Source: a virus. Taken from it: DNA of 43,375 nucleotides. The DNA lies in the IMG/VR virus record IMGVR_UViG_3300009130_000055, positions 1 through 43,375 of that record; one strand, given 5' to 3'. This document shows, in pieces, positions 14,617 through 25,507 of this stretch (its first letter is position 1; every line of letters starts with the position of its first letter). Under the pieces are notes generated by a model. It was not told where the DNA came from, did no database searches, and was given only the letters and a program-made list of their open reading frames with translations. The position numbers were made by a program, and so were the translations under genes.

Positions 14617-17600
14617 TTACACGCTTTTAAGGATAACGACAAATGCTAAAGTAACATTTTTATCGTTAGGGACATTATATGAAAAATTAATATCGTAATT
14701 ATTACTTCTAATTTTTCTAGCTTCTATCCCATTTATTCTTTCAAATCCGTTTTGGATTAATTCCTGTTCAGTATATTTATTCTCAATTATTGGTTCATTA
14801 TCTTCTGGTGAACTAAACTTAGCATAAGTTATTAATTCATAATCGTCATAACGAGGCAAAATATTATTTTTTATATAAGTTGCTCTATCATCCTCAGTAG
14901 TTTCTAAATCTTTAAAGTTATATCTAGAATTTACATATTCGTCATATAGAGGTTTAATCTCTGGCGATATAGTATTAATTGCCTTATTCTGTACATTTAA
15001 GAATCCCCATATTTTATAAACTTTATCATTTTTGTTTTTATAAAGTCTATAAACGCATTCAATATCAGAATTTTCTCTCAATGAGAATCTTCTAAAGAAA
15101 AGCGCAAGATCTGCAGAATTAAATTTTTCTAATTTCTTAGTATCTGGTATATTCATTAAGCTAGAACCTAACATACTAGGCACTTCAGTAGGTTCTACGT
15201 ACCCTGGATAACTTTGGAAATCAGATTCGTTTAGATATTTTCGGTAGAAATTATGATCCCAATTACTTCTAAATATATACTGATCTTTTTTATCTATTGC
15301 TATTTCATTTATTTTCCACCATTCTGGTTTAATTTGAGATTGTTGTGTAAGTTCTATAATAGTTAACGGGTTATCAACATTAACTTTCTGTATATAGAGT
15401 TGATTATATAAAGCAAAACCAGGGAAATTATAGAAATATTGTACATTTTTATTTTTCAAAGATTCTCTAAGTTCTTCGTTAAATCTTGTACTATGATCAT
15501 CGTTATAAAACATAATATCATCTACTTTAGGAGTAAAATCTCCTTTAATTCTAGAGATAGGAGTTATATATGTTTGGTTTAAACTACTAAGTTCTGAGCC
15601 AATAGGCTCAAAATTATTACTCTGTACTGCATTAGAAACTACTGGAATAGATTTCAAATAAGTTGCTTTAGCATTAATATCGCCTTTAACAAATTCTAAT
15701 AAAAACTCATTTCTAGTTTCTATTAAATCCCCATTTTCATCTTCATCATACGAAATATAGTTAATAGTAGGATCACCTATATTTACTTTATTAACTATAC
15801 TACCAAAACTTATTTCATCAATTACTCCGCTATAAGCATTATAACCACCATCTTCATATATAGGTGTAACAGATGCAGCTTGTTCAAACGTAGGATATAA
15901 GTTACTAAATGTTGGATTAATTTGAGAAAAATTAGCACCATTTGTAGAATGTTCTAAACTTCTAGCTTTAATAGAATCCTTATTAACAGAAACTATTCTG
16001 TCTATAGCAACTACTCCTCTATCAGTATCAATTTCTATTCTATTATATGCGCCAGTTTCATTAGGTAAAATCTGCTGGTCTAGAATAGGTACACTTCCAT
16101 CTGCAATATTTTTAAATGCAGGTATTTCATAAGTACCATCCGGCAATAAAGTAAATGTAGGATTAAAATCTCTATCAAACGGAGCAAATGCACCAGACAA
16201 TGGAGTATCTGCTACTTCACCTAATGAATTATACTTACTTTGTAATAGATAAAGAGAACTTCGATCTATGTATGGGTTATTAGATAAATCTGTAGTTAAA
16301 TAGTAATCTTCTAATTTAGCTTCTATATAGAAAGTAATTGTTTTGTATTTCTTATTTTCTATAACATTAAAAGATAAAGGAGAATCAGTATCTATATTCA
16401 ATATAGCAGAAAATTTATAACCATCATACTCGCTAGTAGGGGCAGTAACTATATTCTTTATATTGAAGTTAAGTTCTGCTTGGTTTTCAGTTCTTTTCTT
16501 TATAAGTACTTTAGCACCTCTAAATACAGTGCTTGAATAAGTATTTTCAGAGCCTGTACTAAATAAAGAATATTTTATTTTTCTAGGCATATAAGTACTG
16601 TTACTTACTTTCGACTGTACAAAGTGCTCAGTAAATCTATCAGTACTCATATTAGAAAGATCGTTCTTATATAAGAACGTCTCGAAATAAGAATATGTAT
16701 AGACTTTTTCCTCATCAGTTAAATATGGAGGGAAAACTCCTAAATAATACCATTCATGAGTAAAATAATTAACATCTTCATTTTGCTGATACTCGCTAGG
16801 AGCAAAAGATGAAAAACCAAAACCTACAGAAGTGTTAAGTCTATATGGGTTTTCTCTAACATCTTTAGATTCATTATCATATACCCATTTGTTAATGAAT
16901 GGCACGATTCTACCAGGTAGTCCTAATTGAGGTAATTCGTTCTCTGATAATCTATCGTATTCATTATCTATTTTAGGAAATAAATTAGTTTCTTCATCTA
17001 TATTACCAACTAATGTAGCAAAACCAGATTCTTTAAATGAATCTAATTCATTTTCAACGTCTGCTGGTAAATTTTGAGAACCTTTCTCAAGAGCATATTC
17101 AGATAATTTATCTATATATCCATCTGCTTCTTTACCATAATCACTTCTAAATTGATCTATGTCAAATTGTTTATACGGGTACATAGAAAATAAAGAAACT
17201 TGGTTGGATTTTATCCCATATAAGTAACAATAAAAACCTTTAGATACATATATTTCTTCGTTACTTTCTATATCTACTGTTATGTAACCAAATAAGTCTT
17301 GGTAATCTACGATTTTATCATCTACGCGAATTGGCTCATCTAAGTATCTGTAAACTCCTTTAATTTTACTGTACCAATCTAGAGTTTTTAAGAAAAGATT
17401 GTCTTTAAAGAAAGTTAAATATTCACTAGAAACTCTTATTCTACTAACTTCGCTGCTTTTACCACCAACCATGTTAAATTGTATGATTTTATTATCTGGA
17501 TTAGGAGTTGTTCCGGATGTTGATAGTATATCATCATATCCCTGGAATGGGGTAGATGGAGTTCTATATAATGAATTATATTCTGCTACAGTTATGAACT

Positions 17601-19272
17601 CAGATTCTTTACCAAAGTTTATTCCAATCGGTGGATTAGTTTCAGACTTATTATAAATAAGAATCTGGAAAGTATTTGCATAATCATTTTCTACTCTAGA
17701 AGAAAGAATAACTTTTTCACCATGTAAAGTAGCAATTATTCCAAACGTATCATCATTATCAGCAACATTATTAATACATTGGCAGATAGCATCTGCTATA
17801 TTAGCTAATGTACCTGCTGAAGAAAATTTATTAGAAATAAAAGTACTATGCTCTAATTGAGGATCTGGTATGAAAGAAATTAAAGTATCATTAGAATACT
17901 CATTTACGTTTTTAACTCTTATCTCTATGTCATTTACTTGTCCGTTAATGTCAATTTCTACATAACTTCTTCCAGCCTTTAGCGAATTATAAGCAGGTAT
18001 AACTCCTATAGGTTCATTAGAATATCCTTTAAAATCAGCAGTATTAGCTAAAGTATTCTTTAGTACTATTTCATTATCTCCCCAATCTGAAGTAGTATTT
18101 ATGTCATAGTAATTATTATCTGTAGTAAATACGAAAGGGTAATAGCATTGTTCCTTAACATCAGAAGATGGTAAAGAATAATCGCTAAGAGAATCTATGA
18201 AAAGCTTAACTCCGTCTTTATTAGCTAAAACTAAATCAGAATCATCAAATATATTTACAGTGTCTAATGCTATAACATTTTTATTCTGCTCGATATTTTC
18301 GTTTTTCTTAATGAAGAAGTCTTCTCCGTTGAGAGTGAAATTATGAAGAACTTCTTTATTACAGTACATACCATAGTATCTAGAAACTTTATAATCATCG
18401 TCTAGTTCGTCGTCAAATAAAAATTCTAAATTAAGTATATTAGCACATAATACATTATTTCTAGAAAAACCATTCGTTACGAAATTATCAAATTCAGTTA
18501 TGGTTTTATCACTTACGAAAAAATCATTAAACATATTTTGGTTAACTTCAGTAAAACCTCCTTTAACTAAAGATATTCCATTATATGTAGTTAATTCTCC
18601 TTTATTATATTTCACAGTCAATGGAGCCTCTGGGAAGTTTTCATCTTCTGCATGATTTCTTATATACTTTCCTAGAACACTATCTTCTCCCATATCAAAT
18701 ACTTTATGTATTCGACTGTTCTTTAGAATAGTATCAAAAAAGTAAGTAGAATTATTACCTTCTAAGTAATCAGTATCATATATCTGTTTTTCTATATCAG
18801 CATCAAATGGACTAGTTATATCTTTTGTATTTACTGATACTGGTTCTGGTAGTTTAAAAATTACGAATAATTCAGGGATATCATCTCTTTCTAGCCATAA
18901 AGGCGCAAAGCATGCTATCTGTTCTTTATATTCTTTTGATATTTTCTTATATGTACCAGCAGTATATTGTGTGTAATATTGAGTAAAATATTTATCGCTT
19001 ACATCATAGTATTCAGATTTCTTATCTAGTTTGTATACTAATGAATTAGGTGTCTTACCTTCATCAAAAAACTCATATACATCAGTAGAATAATTACTTC
19101 TTTCATTAGTCTTAACTGCTTTGTACTTATTTAAGCTTAGAGTTTTATCAGCATCTATAGATTCTAGATACAAATTGTCTTTACTATCTACGACAATTTT
19201 TACATTACCTGTAAGTTTTGGGTTAGTTTTTACTAAAGAAAAACTGTTCTTACCCGTGAAAGTTACTCCCAT
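14617..19272 (-). CDS. Very large virion structural protein, probably tail/baseplate
   Basis: At 1551 aa this is the longest gene in the window. It starts MGVTFTGKNSFSLVKTNPKL and ends NDKNVTLAFVVILKSV. The whole protein is beta-rich, Asn/Tyr/Asp-rich, without membrane segments or signal peptide and with very few cysteines, all typical of tail or baseplate proteins. Recognisable local features are APLWLERDDIPELFVIFKLP near residue 122 and many Tyr/Phe-rich strands, but no named domain. It stands between a terminator upstream (19305-19337) and the collar-type fibre gene downstream, from which it is separated by 16 bases. A baseplate-peripheral or fibre-attachment role is inferred from neighbours only. 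Confidence 0.6.
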   Translation of the reverse strand: MGVTFTGKNSFSLVKTNPKLTGNVKIVVDSKDNLYLESIDADKTLSLNKYKAVKTNERSNYSTDVYEFFDEGKTPNSLVYKLDKKSEYYDVSDKYFTQYYTQYTAGTYKKISKEYKEQIACFAPLWLERDDIPELFVIFKLPEPVSVNTKDITSPFDADIEKQIYDTDYLEGNNSTYFFDTILKNSRIHKVFDMGEDSVLGKYIRNHAEDENFPEAPLTVKYNKGELTTYNGISLVKGGFTEVNQNMFNDFFVSDKTITEFDNFVTNGFSRNNVLCANILNLEFLFDDELDDDYKVSRYYGMYCNKEVLHNFTLNGEDFFIKKNENIEQNKNVIALDTVNIFDDSDLVLANKDGVKLFIDSLSDYSLPSSDVKEQCYYPFVFTTDNNYYDINTTSDWGDNEIVLKNTLANTADFKGYSNEPIGVIPAYNSLKAGRSYVEIDINGQVNDIEIRVKNVNEYSNDTLISFIPDPQLEHSTFISNKFSSAGTLANIADAICQCINNVADNDDTFGIIATLHGEKVILSSRVENDYANTFQILIYNKSETNPPIGINFGKESEFITVAEYNSLYRTPSTPFQGYDDILSTSGTTPNPDNKIIQFNMVGGKSSEVSRIRVSSEYLTFFKDNLFLKTLDWYSKIKGVYRYLDEPIRVDDKIVDYQDLFGYITVDIESNEEIYVSKGFYCYLYGIKSNQVSLFSMYPYKQFDIDQFRSDYGKEADGYIDKLSEYALEKGSQNLPADVENELDSFKESGFATLVGNIDEETNLFPKIDNEYDRLSENELPQLGLPGRIVPFINKWVYDNESKDVRENPYRLNTSVGFGFSSFAPSEYQQNEDVNYFTHEWYYLGVFPPYLTDEEKVYTYSYFETFLYKNDLSNMSTDRFTEHFVQSKVSNSTYMPRKIKYSLFSTGSENTYSSTVFRGAKVLIKKRTENQAELNFNIKNIVTAPTSEYDGYKFSAILNIDTDSPLSFNVIENKKYKTITFYIEAKLEDYYLTTDLSNNPYIDRSSLYLLQSKYNSLGEVADTPLSGAFAPFDRDFNPTFTLLPDGTYEIPAFKNIADGSVPILDQQILPNETGAYNRIEIDTDRGVVAIDRIVSVNKDSIKARSLEHSTNGANFSQINPTFSNLYPTFEQAASVTPIYEDGGYNAYSGVIDEISFGSIVNKVNIGDPTINYISYDEDENGDLIETRNEFLLEFVKGDINAKATYLKSIPVVSNAVQSNNFEPIGSELSSLNQTYITPISRIKGDFTPKVDDIMFYNDDHSTRFNEELRESLKNKNVQYFYNFPGFALYNQLYIQKVNVDNPLTIIELTQQSQIKPEWWKINEIAIDKKDQYIFRSNWDHNFYRKYLNESDFQSYPGYVEPTEVPSMLGSSLMNIPDTKKLEKFNSADLALFFRRFSLRENSDIECVYRLYKNKNDKVYKIWGFLNVQNKAINTISPEIKPLYDEYVNSRYNFKDLETTEDDRATYIKNNILPRYDDYELITYAKFSSPEDNEPIIENKYTEQELIQNGFERINGIEARKIRSNNYDINFSYNVPNDKNVTLAFVVILKSV

Positions 19273-19307
19273 GTATGTCTATTTCTTTAGTATATTTATT
19301 GAGGAAA

Positions 19308-19337
19308 AAAAGTAAAAGGGAGGATAAACCTCCCTTT
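19308..19337 (-). terminator. Rho-independent terminator between 1148-aa and 1551-aa structural genes
   Basis: A perfect 9-bp stem AAAGGGAGG/CCTCCCTTT (19315-19323/19329-19337) has a 5-base loop. On the minus strand TACTTTTTTTCC follows. It begins 4 bases after the stop of the 1148-aa gene and 36 bases before the 1551-aa start. AATAAATA (19300-19293, one mismatch to the late promoter TATAAATA) lies in between, so the downstream unit may have its own late promoter. Confidence 0.85.
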
Positions 19338-19340
19338 AGA

Positions 19341-22300
19341 TTATTCAGAAATCGTAGGTGTTATCTGATTAACAGTATTACCTAAAGCGTCAGTAGTATT
19401 CTGATATGTAAGAGTAGGGATATCAGAAGAACTAATAGAATTAGATTTATATCTAGAACTTATCTCAACATCAAAAGAGAATACGCTATTATCATAATTA
19501 ATATCGAATCCTAATATTTTAGTAAAGTAAACTTGCGTAGCATTAGCAAGACCCGCAATTCTCCCTATACCAGATCTTTCTGGACCAAAATAATCAGTCA
19601 TTCTGAATTGATATACTAATTGTATAGCAATTGAAGTGTTAGAGCTATTAGTAACTTCTTTTTTACTTGCTCCGTCATTACCATTAACTCTGATATTATC
19701 ATAATTTTGATTAGCCATATAAAGATAGCAACCACAGCTTTTAGGACCTAGTAAATATTTATCGTCATCTTCGAAAGATATTTTATTAGTATTATTAAAT
19801 GCATCTCTATAAAAAGGAGACTGTTTATAATAATTACTTGGGTCTCTTTCTCTATCTAATGGTGCATATTTAGATACTGTAGTTTGAGTATCTAAGAAAT
19901 TAGTAATATCAATAGAGTTTATGCCTCTTGAAATTACTGGATGTTCAGCATGCACATATATACCGTCATCTGGTATATCTGTACCCAATACACCTTCTAT
20001 GATACCAGCATCTGTAGCTTCACCTTTCCATACAAAGTAGTTACTATTACTATTATAATCATCTCCAGTTATAGCAGATAAAGTACTATTGTCGCATTTA
20101 TTAAAAGAGCCTAAAGCATTTCCAGTGTCTCCAGTAGAAAGATCTGTTTCAAATATTCTTTTATTACTAGTAACGTTTTCTTTCCTAACATAAATGAATT
20201 GACCTTTTACTTGAGAAGATTGGTAAGGTAATAATTTAGCAGTACCACCGTTTAATGTATTAGTTAAATCTTCGTCAGTAGGATTTGATAATCCTATTGC
20301 TGGTGTAGTATATCTAGTATCAGTTACTTTGTCAAATCTAGAACCACCTAGCGCAGTTTGTAATTCTATTGGAGTAGCAGTAGAATTTTCTATTCTTAAG
20401 AAATAGTTCTTTGATACAATTACTCCTTTAGGTTCACTTAAATCGCTTACTAAATCTCTATAGTTTCCTGCAAATAAGTTAATTGTCTGGTTAGCAGTAA
20501 GAATTTGCTGATTACCTAAGTCATCTTCTATTTTAACTACTAGAACACCTAGAACTTTATTAACTTGTGCTTCAAGCGTCTCAATTCTTGCTTGCATCTG
20601 TTCTAATAAATCGTAAACAGATATTACATTTCTTTCTGGTGTTAATTGCCCTGATGCAATATTGAATGCTTGGTGAGCATAGAAAGTATCATTTTGAGTA
20701 AATTGATCTGCTATATGTTCATCTATACCTTTAGAAACCAAGTCTTCTTGTAATTTAATAGCAACTTGTTCATTGGAAGCTTCTTTAGCAATTTCAAGAA
20801 CAGATTTAGATACTCCTAAGCTATCAGGGAAATCTACTCTGATTATATCAGAATACTCAGATTCTACTGGGTTGCTTGGATAACCTGCTTCTGAAATAGA
20901 TTTTATTCTTATTTCAACTGCTTCGTTTGGTCTAATAGGTACATCAAGTTGATTAATATTAACAGCATCCCCATTTTCATTATCTTGTGGTGCCCAGAAA
21001 TAAGAACCATTAGAAACATCAAATAGTCTTTCTCTTAGAGGTGTTTTAATTTTAACCCAGTCACTAAATACACCTTGTATTTCACTACCGTCATCATTGA
21101 AACGTTTAAACTCTTCTAAGTTATTTGCAGAACCACCTTTAGTTAAATATCTGTATTCTACTACGAACTGGATAATATCCTGTACACTTCCATCAAGAGC
21201 AGTTTGTTCTTGTGGAATATTGAAGAATCCACGAATTCTATACTTAGCAGCAGCTGCTGTAGTGTTTTTATCATTTGCTTTAGTAATGATATCATTTACA
21301 GTAGTATTATAAAGAGTTTCAGTACTTGCTCTTTCATCAATTAGCGCAACTAACTTATTTTTATCTGTCTGTCTTTCAACATCAGTTTTATAAGTTTTTG
21401 TAGAAATATCATATCTTAAAGATTTAATATTTTCATCTATTTGCTGAATTTCACTTTTAAGTGAATTCTTTTGCTTATTAAGAGATTCTATATCCTCATT
21501 ACTCTGTACATCAGTAACATGTTTGTTTATTTGTACTACTTTAAGTTCTTCTGGATTCTCGGTTACGCTAAATTGTACTGTGTTAGGCACTACTGCTTTA
21601 CTAGAAGGTGGAATATTTTCCTTAGCCATACTTAGTAAGTAAGCACCGAAATCCACTACAGATTCGTTGTAGTAAGTATCAAGACTTTTAATTTCTCCTT
21701 CGTCGTTTATAGTTAATTCACTAGAATAGAAACCTACACCCGGTGTCCAATTATTAGAAGGCATATTAGAATCTGGATCAATAGGTTTAATGAATTGCAC
21801 GATGTATTCGTTAAAACCTACACCTATTCTTACTTCTGGTGTAACTGGAGTAACATTATAGTAACTTAATATATCTGCTCCTATGTTAACAGAGTCATAT
21901 CCCTCAGCAAGAAATACGCTTACTGTATTTGTCTCAAAATCTATATTGGAAATAGAATATCTAGTATTCTTATCATTCTTATTTACTAATAGCGAATCTC
22001 CTATTTTTAGCTGTTGAGTTTCTTGTAGAGCAGAATTCTTATCGTTATAAGTTAATTTATCTAACTGGAATTTTATTACTTTTTTAGTTGCTTCTACACC
22101 GTCAATAAATACGTCTTCAGTTTGTTCAAAGACCCTAAGTACTGAGAAGTTACCAAAAAATCTTCTTTCTACTGGAGGCAAATCAATTACATCCTCATCT
22201 AGAGCATAAGTAATGCCGTTCCCTATAATAGTATCTATAAATTCATTATAATCAATGTTAGACTCTCCTTTGTAATTCTCGTTAAAGAGAGATAGCTTAG

Positions 22301-22787
22301 CGTCTGTATCAAGATTAAGAATAAATTTCTGTGAAGATATTTTCTTAGTGTAAGGATTTATATCATTACCAAAATCGTAAGAAACGTACAAGAACGGATT
22401 AAGAAAAGATTCAAAGAACCAGTTATTTCTATTACTAAAATTAGTAGGAACCTCTATATTAGTAATATCATCTGCTGCTTTTTCTAAGCTGCTTTTAGTA
22501 ATTGTTCTAAAAGTACCATCTGGTAATTTTATAGATGCGTCTGAATCTCCAATACCAGCAAGTTGCTTTATATTTTGATCTTGTCTTTCTAGTTCTTTAA
22601 GAACTCCTCCCATAGAAGGCACTGTTATAGTTCTTATTGTACCATTAGAAATATCTTCTATCTTAAGCTCTACTGTATCTGCTTCACTGTTAATTATGTC
22701 AGAAAACTTTGATAATAGCTCAGAGTTGTTTCTTTGTAATTTAATCAGATTATCAAGTACAGAAGATAGTGTGTTTGTGCTTTTCAT
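19341..22787 (-). CDS. Large tail/baseplate protein with coiled coil and fibronectin III-like domain
   Basis: This 1148-aa protein starts MKSTNTLSSVLDNLIKLQRN with an amphipathic helix. About residues 425-505 form a coiled coil (EDIESLNKQKNSLKSEIQQI and SLRYDISTKTYKTDVERQTD). About 510-655 resemble a fibronectin type III domain (AKYRIRGFFNIP, IQFVVEYRYL, and EAVEIRIKSISEAGYPSNPV with SEYSDI). A second helix follows near 750-775 (LLEQMQARIETLEAQVNKVL). Such modules are common in tail-tip and fibre-attachment proteins. The gene lies 9 bases after the 692-aa structural gene, in the same unit, and ends at a strong terminator. An assembly role in the baseplate is inferred; no T4 counterpart is recognised. 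Confidence 0.6.
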   Translation of the reverse strand: MKSTNTLSSVLDNLIKLQRNNSELLSKFSDIINSEADTVELKIEDISNGTIRTITVPSMGGVLKELERQDQNIKQLAGIGDSDASIKLPDGTFRTITKSSLEKAADDITNIEVPTNFSNRNNWFFESFLNPFLYVSYDFGNDINPYTKKISSQKFILNLDTDAKLSLFNENYKGESNIDYNEFIDTIIGNGITYALDEDVIDLPPVERRFFGNFSVLRVFEQTEDVFIDGVEATKKVIKFQLDKLTYNDKNSALQETQQLKIGDSLLVNKNDKNTRYSISNIDFETNTVSVFLAEGYDSVNIGADILSYYNVTPVTPEVRIGVGFNEYIVQFIKPIDPDSNMPSNNWTPGVGFYSSELTINDEGEIKSLDTYYNESVVDFGAYLLSMAKENIPPSSKAVVPNTVQFSVTENPEELKVVQINKHVTDVQSNEDIESLNKQKNSLKSEIQQIDENIKSLRYDISTKTYKTDVERQTDKNKLVALIDERASTETLYNTTVNDIITKANDKNTTAAAAKYRIRGFFNIPQEQTALDGSVQDIIQFVVEYRYLTKGGSANNLEEFKRFNDDGSEIQGVFSDWVKIKTPLRERLFDVSNGSYFWAPQDNENGDAVNINQLDVPIRPNEAVEIRIKSISEAGYPSNPVESEYSDIIRVDFPDSLGVSKSVLEIAKEASNEQVAIKLQEDLVSKGIDEHIADQFTQNDTFYAHQAFNIASGQLTPERNVISVYDLLEQMQARIETLEAQVNKVLGVLVVKIEDDLGNQQILTANQTINLFAGNYRDLVSDLSEPKGVIVSKNYFLRIENSTATPIELQTALGGSRFDKVTDTRYTTPAIGLSNPTDEDLTNTLNGGTAKLLPYQSSQVKGQFIYVRKENVTSNKRIFETDLSTGDTGNALGSFNKCDNSTLSAITGDDYNSNSNYFVWKGEATDAGIIEGVLGTDIPDDGIYVHAEHPVISRGINSIDITNFLDTQTTVSKYAPLDRERDPSNYYKQSPFYRDAFNNTNKISFEDDDKYLLGPKSCGCYLYMANQNYDNIRVNGNDGASKKEVTNSSNTSIAIQLVYQFRMTDYFGPERSGIGRIAGLANATQVYFTKILGFDINYDNSVFSFDVEISSRYKSNSISSSDIPTLTYQNTTDALGNTVNQITPTISE

Positions 22788-22796
22788 CTATAGTAA

Positions 22797-24875
22797 TTAT
22801 TTTATAACGTCTATTTCAAATTTATATCTAAATTCATCCACGCATATTATTTCTATGATAGGTGCAGAATTAGATAGATCAATATTATTTAATTTACCTG
22901 CTAGCCATTTAAAAGACCCTAAATTAAATAAATTATTTCCATCAGTGTAGAAATAAATTGAAACTCCATCTGGTAGAATAATATCATTCTCGAAGCTTAT
23001 TCTTAACGTTTTACCAGTTTTCCATTTAAAGTTTCTATCATCTATATTAATAATAACATCATTATTAACTGTTTCAGATAAAGTCTTATTTTTAAAGTAA
23101 GAAGTAAAAGGTCCTATATCAATTATGTTATTTCTAAATTCATAATTAGGATCTTCTATATTAGTTATTCCATTACCATCTTCGTACTGTAAATTACCGG
23201 TAGAATTATAGCAAGAAGATATTAAGTTATAGTTTTGTACTATGTTCTCTATAATAACTTTTTCAGGGACAGACTTATCTATTTTTATACCTGGACCACC
23301 ATTAAATGGATTTAAGTCATATGTAAGAGCGCCAGTTAATTCACCTGCTGCTAATGCATTAATTCTCTTCGTGTTATTGTTTATAAGTTCAATTAATGTA
23401 CTTGGGCTTTCTAGAGCAATTTGTGCATTTTGAACAGATAGTTCTAATGCATCTATAGAAGCCTGTAATTCATCAATAGTAGCTTGATTAAAGTAGAACT
23501 TTTCTAAGTTATCTACTTTATCTTCTAAATCACTTAGCTTAAACCCTTGAGTATGGAAAGTTTCTAAAGCATTTTGCATTTCTACTAAAGCGTCAGAATA
23601 AAGATCCATAGAAAAAGTATTATATTCGTTTATAATCTTTTCTACACCTACATTATCAGCAGAAGTATCAAACTTTACATTTAATTTAAGACCATAAGAA
23701 TTTCCATTAAGATTAGTTATTGGATTAGGTTTAAATTTACTAAATGATTTTAAAGTAGCACCTTCAGCTATAGTTTCTTCGAAATCATCAATGAATAGAA
23801 CACCATATAAATTTCTTTTTACATCTGCTGGATTAGATTGATCGTAAATATCATAATATACAAGCACTACATTAAATGAAAAATCCTCTGCAAATGCAGA
23901 TGCATTCAATTCATTTAGTATAGAAATATTAGGATCATCTGTTACTTTTTTATAATCAGCATCATTCCAATCAATAACAGCACCATCCATATTAGAACGA
24001 TAAATGTCATAATTTATTGTACCTGCTTGATCTGGAGATGCTTTTATAACTGTATTCCCTGGATCACCAAAAACATTTTCAGTTTGGTAATATTCTTGGT
24101 CATTATCATCAAAGTAAGCAGTAACAGACATTCTTGCGTCTACAGTACTATCTCTACCTTCAATGTTTTCTCCATTAGTACCATACCACTTAAGAGTAGG
24201 ATTATAGTTTGCATCGTTTTGTATTCCAAATAATACATCTGGAGTATTACCATGCGAAGTAGGAATATGTAGATATACTTCAGTATATGCTTGACCGCCT
24301 TGCTTAACGTTATTAATTATATCAATGTCACCTAAGTACTTTACAACTCTTCTGTAGTATCTTAAACTGTTATCTGAAGTATTTTCTCTTTCTTCCTCGA
24401 ATAGATTAACTTGGTCAGTAACATCATCAGCAGCATCCTGGAATCTAATTGCGCCTAAGTTAATCATCCACTTCCAGAATATTCTCTCAGTTACTGATTG
24501 CTTTAAAGTATTATCATAGCTATCTCCATCAGAATTTACTTCATTAAGTAAAATATTCTCCCAGTTAAGTACATAGTTTTGGAATGCTTTTGCAAGATAA
24601 ACATTGTTTTGTCTTACACCATCCTCTAAATCTTCTAATACTGTAGGGTCCCAATCAGCACCTAAGTTTTTACTATTACCTAGTGCTTGCCATGAAATTG
24701 CATTGTCGTTGTTTTGTGGCTGTCTTACTGTTGGTACATCAAGAGCAGCAAATTTACTAAAGGTGAATCTGAAATTGTCATCGCTAAAAGTCTTTGAAAT
24801 GTCAAGAGCAGAAGAAGTAAATGTATAAAATGTACCACCCTGTACTCTTAAGGGACGAATTAGTGGTGTTGCCAT
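22797..24875 (-). CDS. Virion structural protein (MATPLIRPL family), probably baseplate
   Basis: This 692-aa protein starts MATPLIRPLRVQGGTFYTFT followed by SSALDISKTFSDDNFRFTFS and KFAALDVP. I have the impression of having seen this N-terminus in structural proteins of distant T4-like marine phages, usually without a function. Residues about 450-520 form a coiled coil (FKLSDLEDKVDNLEKFYFNQ and IDELQASIDALELSVQNAQI). The C-terminal part (DRNFKWKTGKTLRISFENDI) resembles a fibre or carbohydrate-binding-like beta fold. It is first in its unit, after a terminator at 24912-24936, with an A-rich leader. Likely part of the baseplate or a fibre connector. Confidence 0.6.
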   Translation of the reverse strand: MATPLIRPLRVQGGTFYTFTSSALDISKTFSDDNFRFTFSKFAALDVPTVRQPQNNDNAISWQALGNSKNLGADWDPTVLEDLEDGVRQNNVYLAKAFQNYVLNWENILLNEVNSDGDSYDNTLKQSVTERIFWKWMINLGAIRFQDAADDVTDQVNLFEEERENTSDNSLRYYRRVVKYLGDIDIINNVKQGGQAYTEVYLHIPTSHGNTPDVLFGIQNDANYNPTLKWYGTNGENIEGRDSTVDARMSVTAYFDDNDQEYYQTENVFGDPGNTVIKASPDQAGTINYDIYRSNMDGAVIDWNDADYKKVTDDPNISILNELNASAFAEDFSFNVVLVYYDIYDQSNPADVKRNLYGVLFIDDFEETIAEGATLKSFSKFKPNPITNLNGNSYGLKLNVKFDTSADNVGVEKIINEYNTFSMDLYSDALVEMQNALETFHTQGFKLSDLEDKVDNLEKFYFNQATIDELQASIDALELSVQNAQIALESPSTLIELINNNTKRINALAAGELTGALTYDLNPFNGGPGIKIDKSVPEKVIIENIVQNYNLISSCYNSTGNLQYEDGNGITNIEDPNYEFRNNIIDIGPFTSYFKNKTLSETVNNDVIINIDDRNFKWKTGKTLRISFENDIILPDGVSIYFYTDGNNLFNLGSFKWLAGKLNNIDLSNSAPIIEIICVDEFRYKFEIDVIK

Positions 24876-24902
24876 AATAGATTCTTAGTTTTAATTATTT
24901 AA

Positions 24903-24936
24903 TCAGAAAAAAAGCCTACTTATTAATAGTAGGCTT
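24903..24936 (-). terminator. Rho-independent terminator after 174-aa fibre gene
   Basis: A perfect 9-bp stem AAGCCTACT/AGTAGGCTT (24912-24920/24928-24936) has a 7-base loop. On the minus strand CTTTTTTTC follows (T-run at 24907-24913, overlapping the stem base). It lies 14 bases after the 174-aa gene's stop, before the 692-aa gene. A weaker T-rich stretch on the plus side (TTTTAAATTTTTA) could make it bidirectional. Confidence 0.85.
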
Positions 24937-24949
24937 TTAAATTTTTATA

Positions 24950-25474
24950 TTATACAGTAGCAAGTGCTACCCACGCAGAACCGCTATAAAGATACAATGT
25001 AGATAGATCAATATCCCATACAAGTTCTCCACCAACAAGTGAAGTAGTATCTATTTCTAATCTAGTAGCTGTACTAGTTCTCGCTACACCAAGAGTATCA
25101 AAAGTACCTAGATCTAATTTATTACTAAATACAGTAGTAGGATTACTAATACTTGGTACAGTGATATGTTCTATCTTAGACGGAGTTATTTGCCCGAATG
25201 ATATATAAGAATTTTCTCCATTAAGTAAAATATTACCATCATTAAGAGCAATATTACCAGTAGTTAAATCTATGCCTAGCTCAGTCACAGTAATTCCTCT
25301 AGTAACAATAGTATTATCACTACCTATAGTACTATTATCAATTTTACCAGTTTCTATGTTAATAATACCAAGAATATTATTAACACCGTTAGTTACTATG
25401 CTAAAGTTATCATTTATAGTAATTCTATCACTTGCAATAGAATTCGTTCCTTTAAGTTCAGTTACTTCTATCAT
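24950..25474 (-). CDS. Small fibre-associated protein with LKGT-type N-terminus
   Basis: This 174-aa protein starts MIEVTELKGTNSIASDRITI followed by NDNFSIV. The same opening occurs in the 426-aa protein (IKLKGTGSISADREVINKNF), so the two share an N-terminal module, probably for attachment to the tail. The middle is a repetitive beta segment (GNIALNDGNILLNGENSYIS) and the end (LVWDIDLSTLYLYSGSAWVA) is of the type found at the ends of fibre subunits. It is short for a fibre and could be a connector or adhesin base. It is preceded by a perfect TATAAATA (25504-25497) and followed by a terminator. Confidence 0.6.
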   Translation of the reverse strand: MIEVTELKGTNSIASDRITINDNFSIVTNGVNNILGIINIETGKIDNSTIGSDNTIVTRGITVTELGIDLTTGNIALNDGNILLNGENSYISFGQITPSKIEHITVPSISNPTTVFSNKLDLGTFDTLGVARTSTATRLEIDTTSLVGGELVWDIDLSTLYLYSGSAWVALATV

Positions 25475-25496
25475 TTTTTTATGATTTTTGTTTTAA

Positions 25497-25504
25497 TATT
25501 TATA
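25497..25504 (-). promoter_or_regulatory. Possible T4-type late promoter upstream of the 174-aa gene
   Basis: A perfect TATAAATA lies on the minus strand, 23-30 bases before the ATG at 25474, in the short gap after a strong hairpin. Position and sequence suit a T4 late promoter. The caution is that AT-rich octamers occur by chance in this genome. Confidence 0.35.
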
Positions 25505-25507
25505 AGA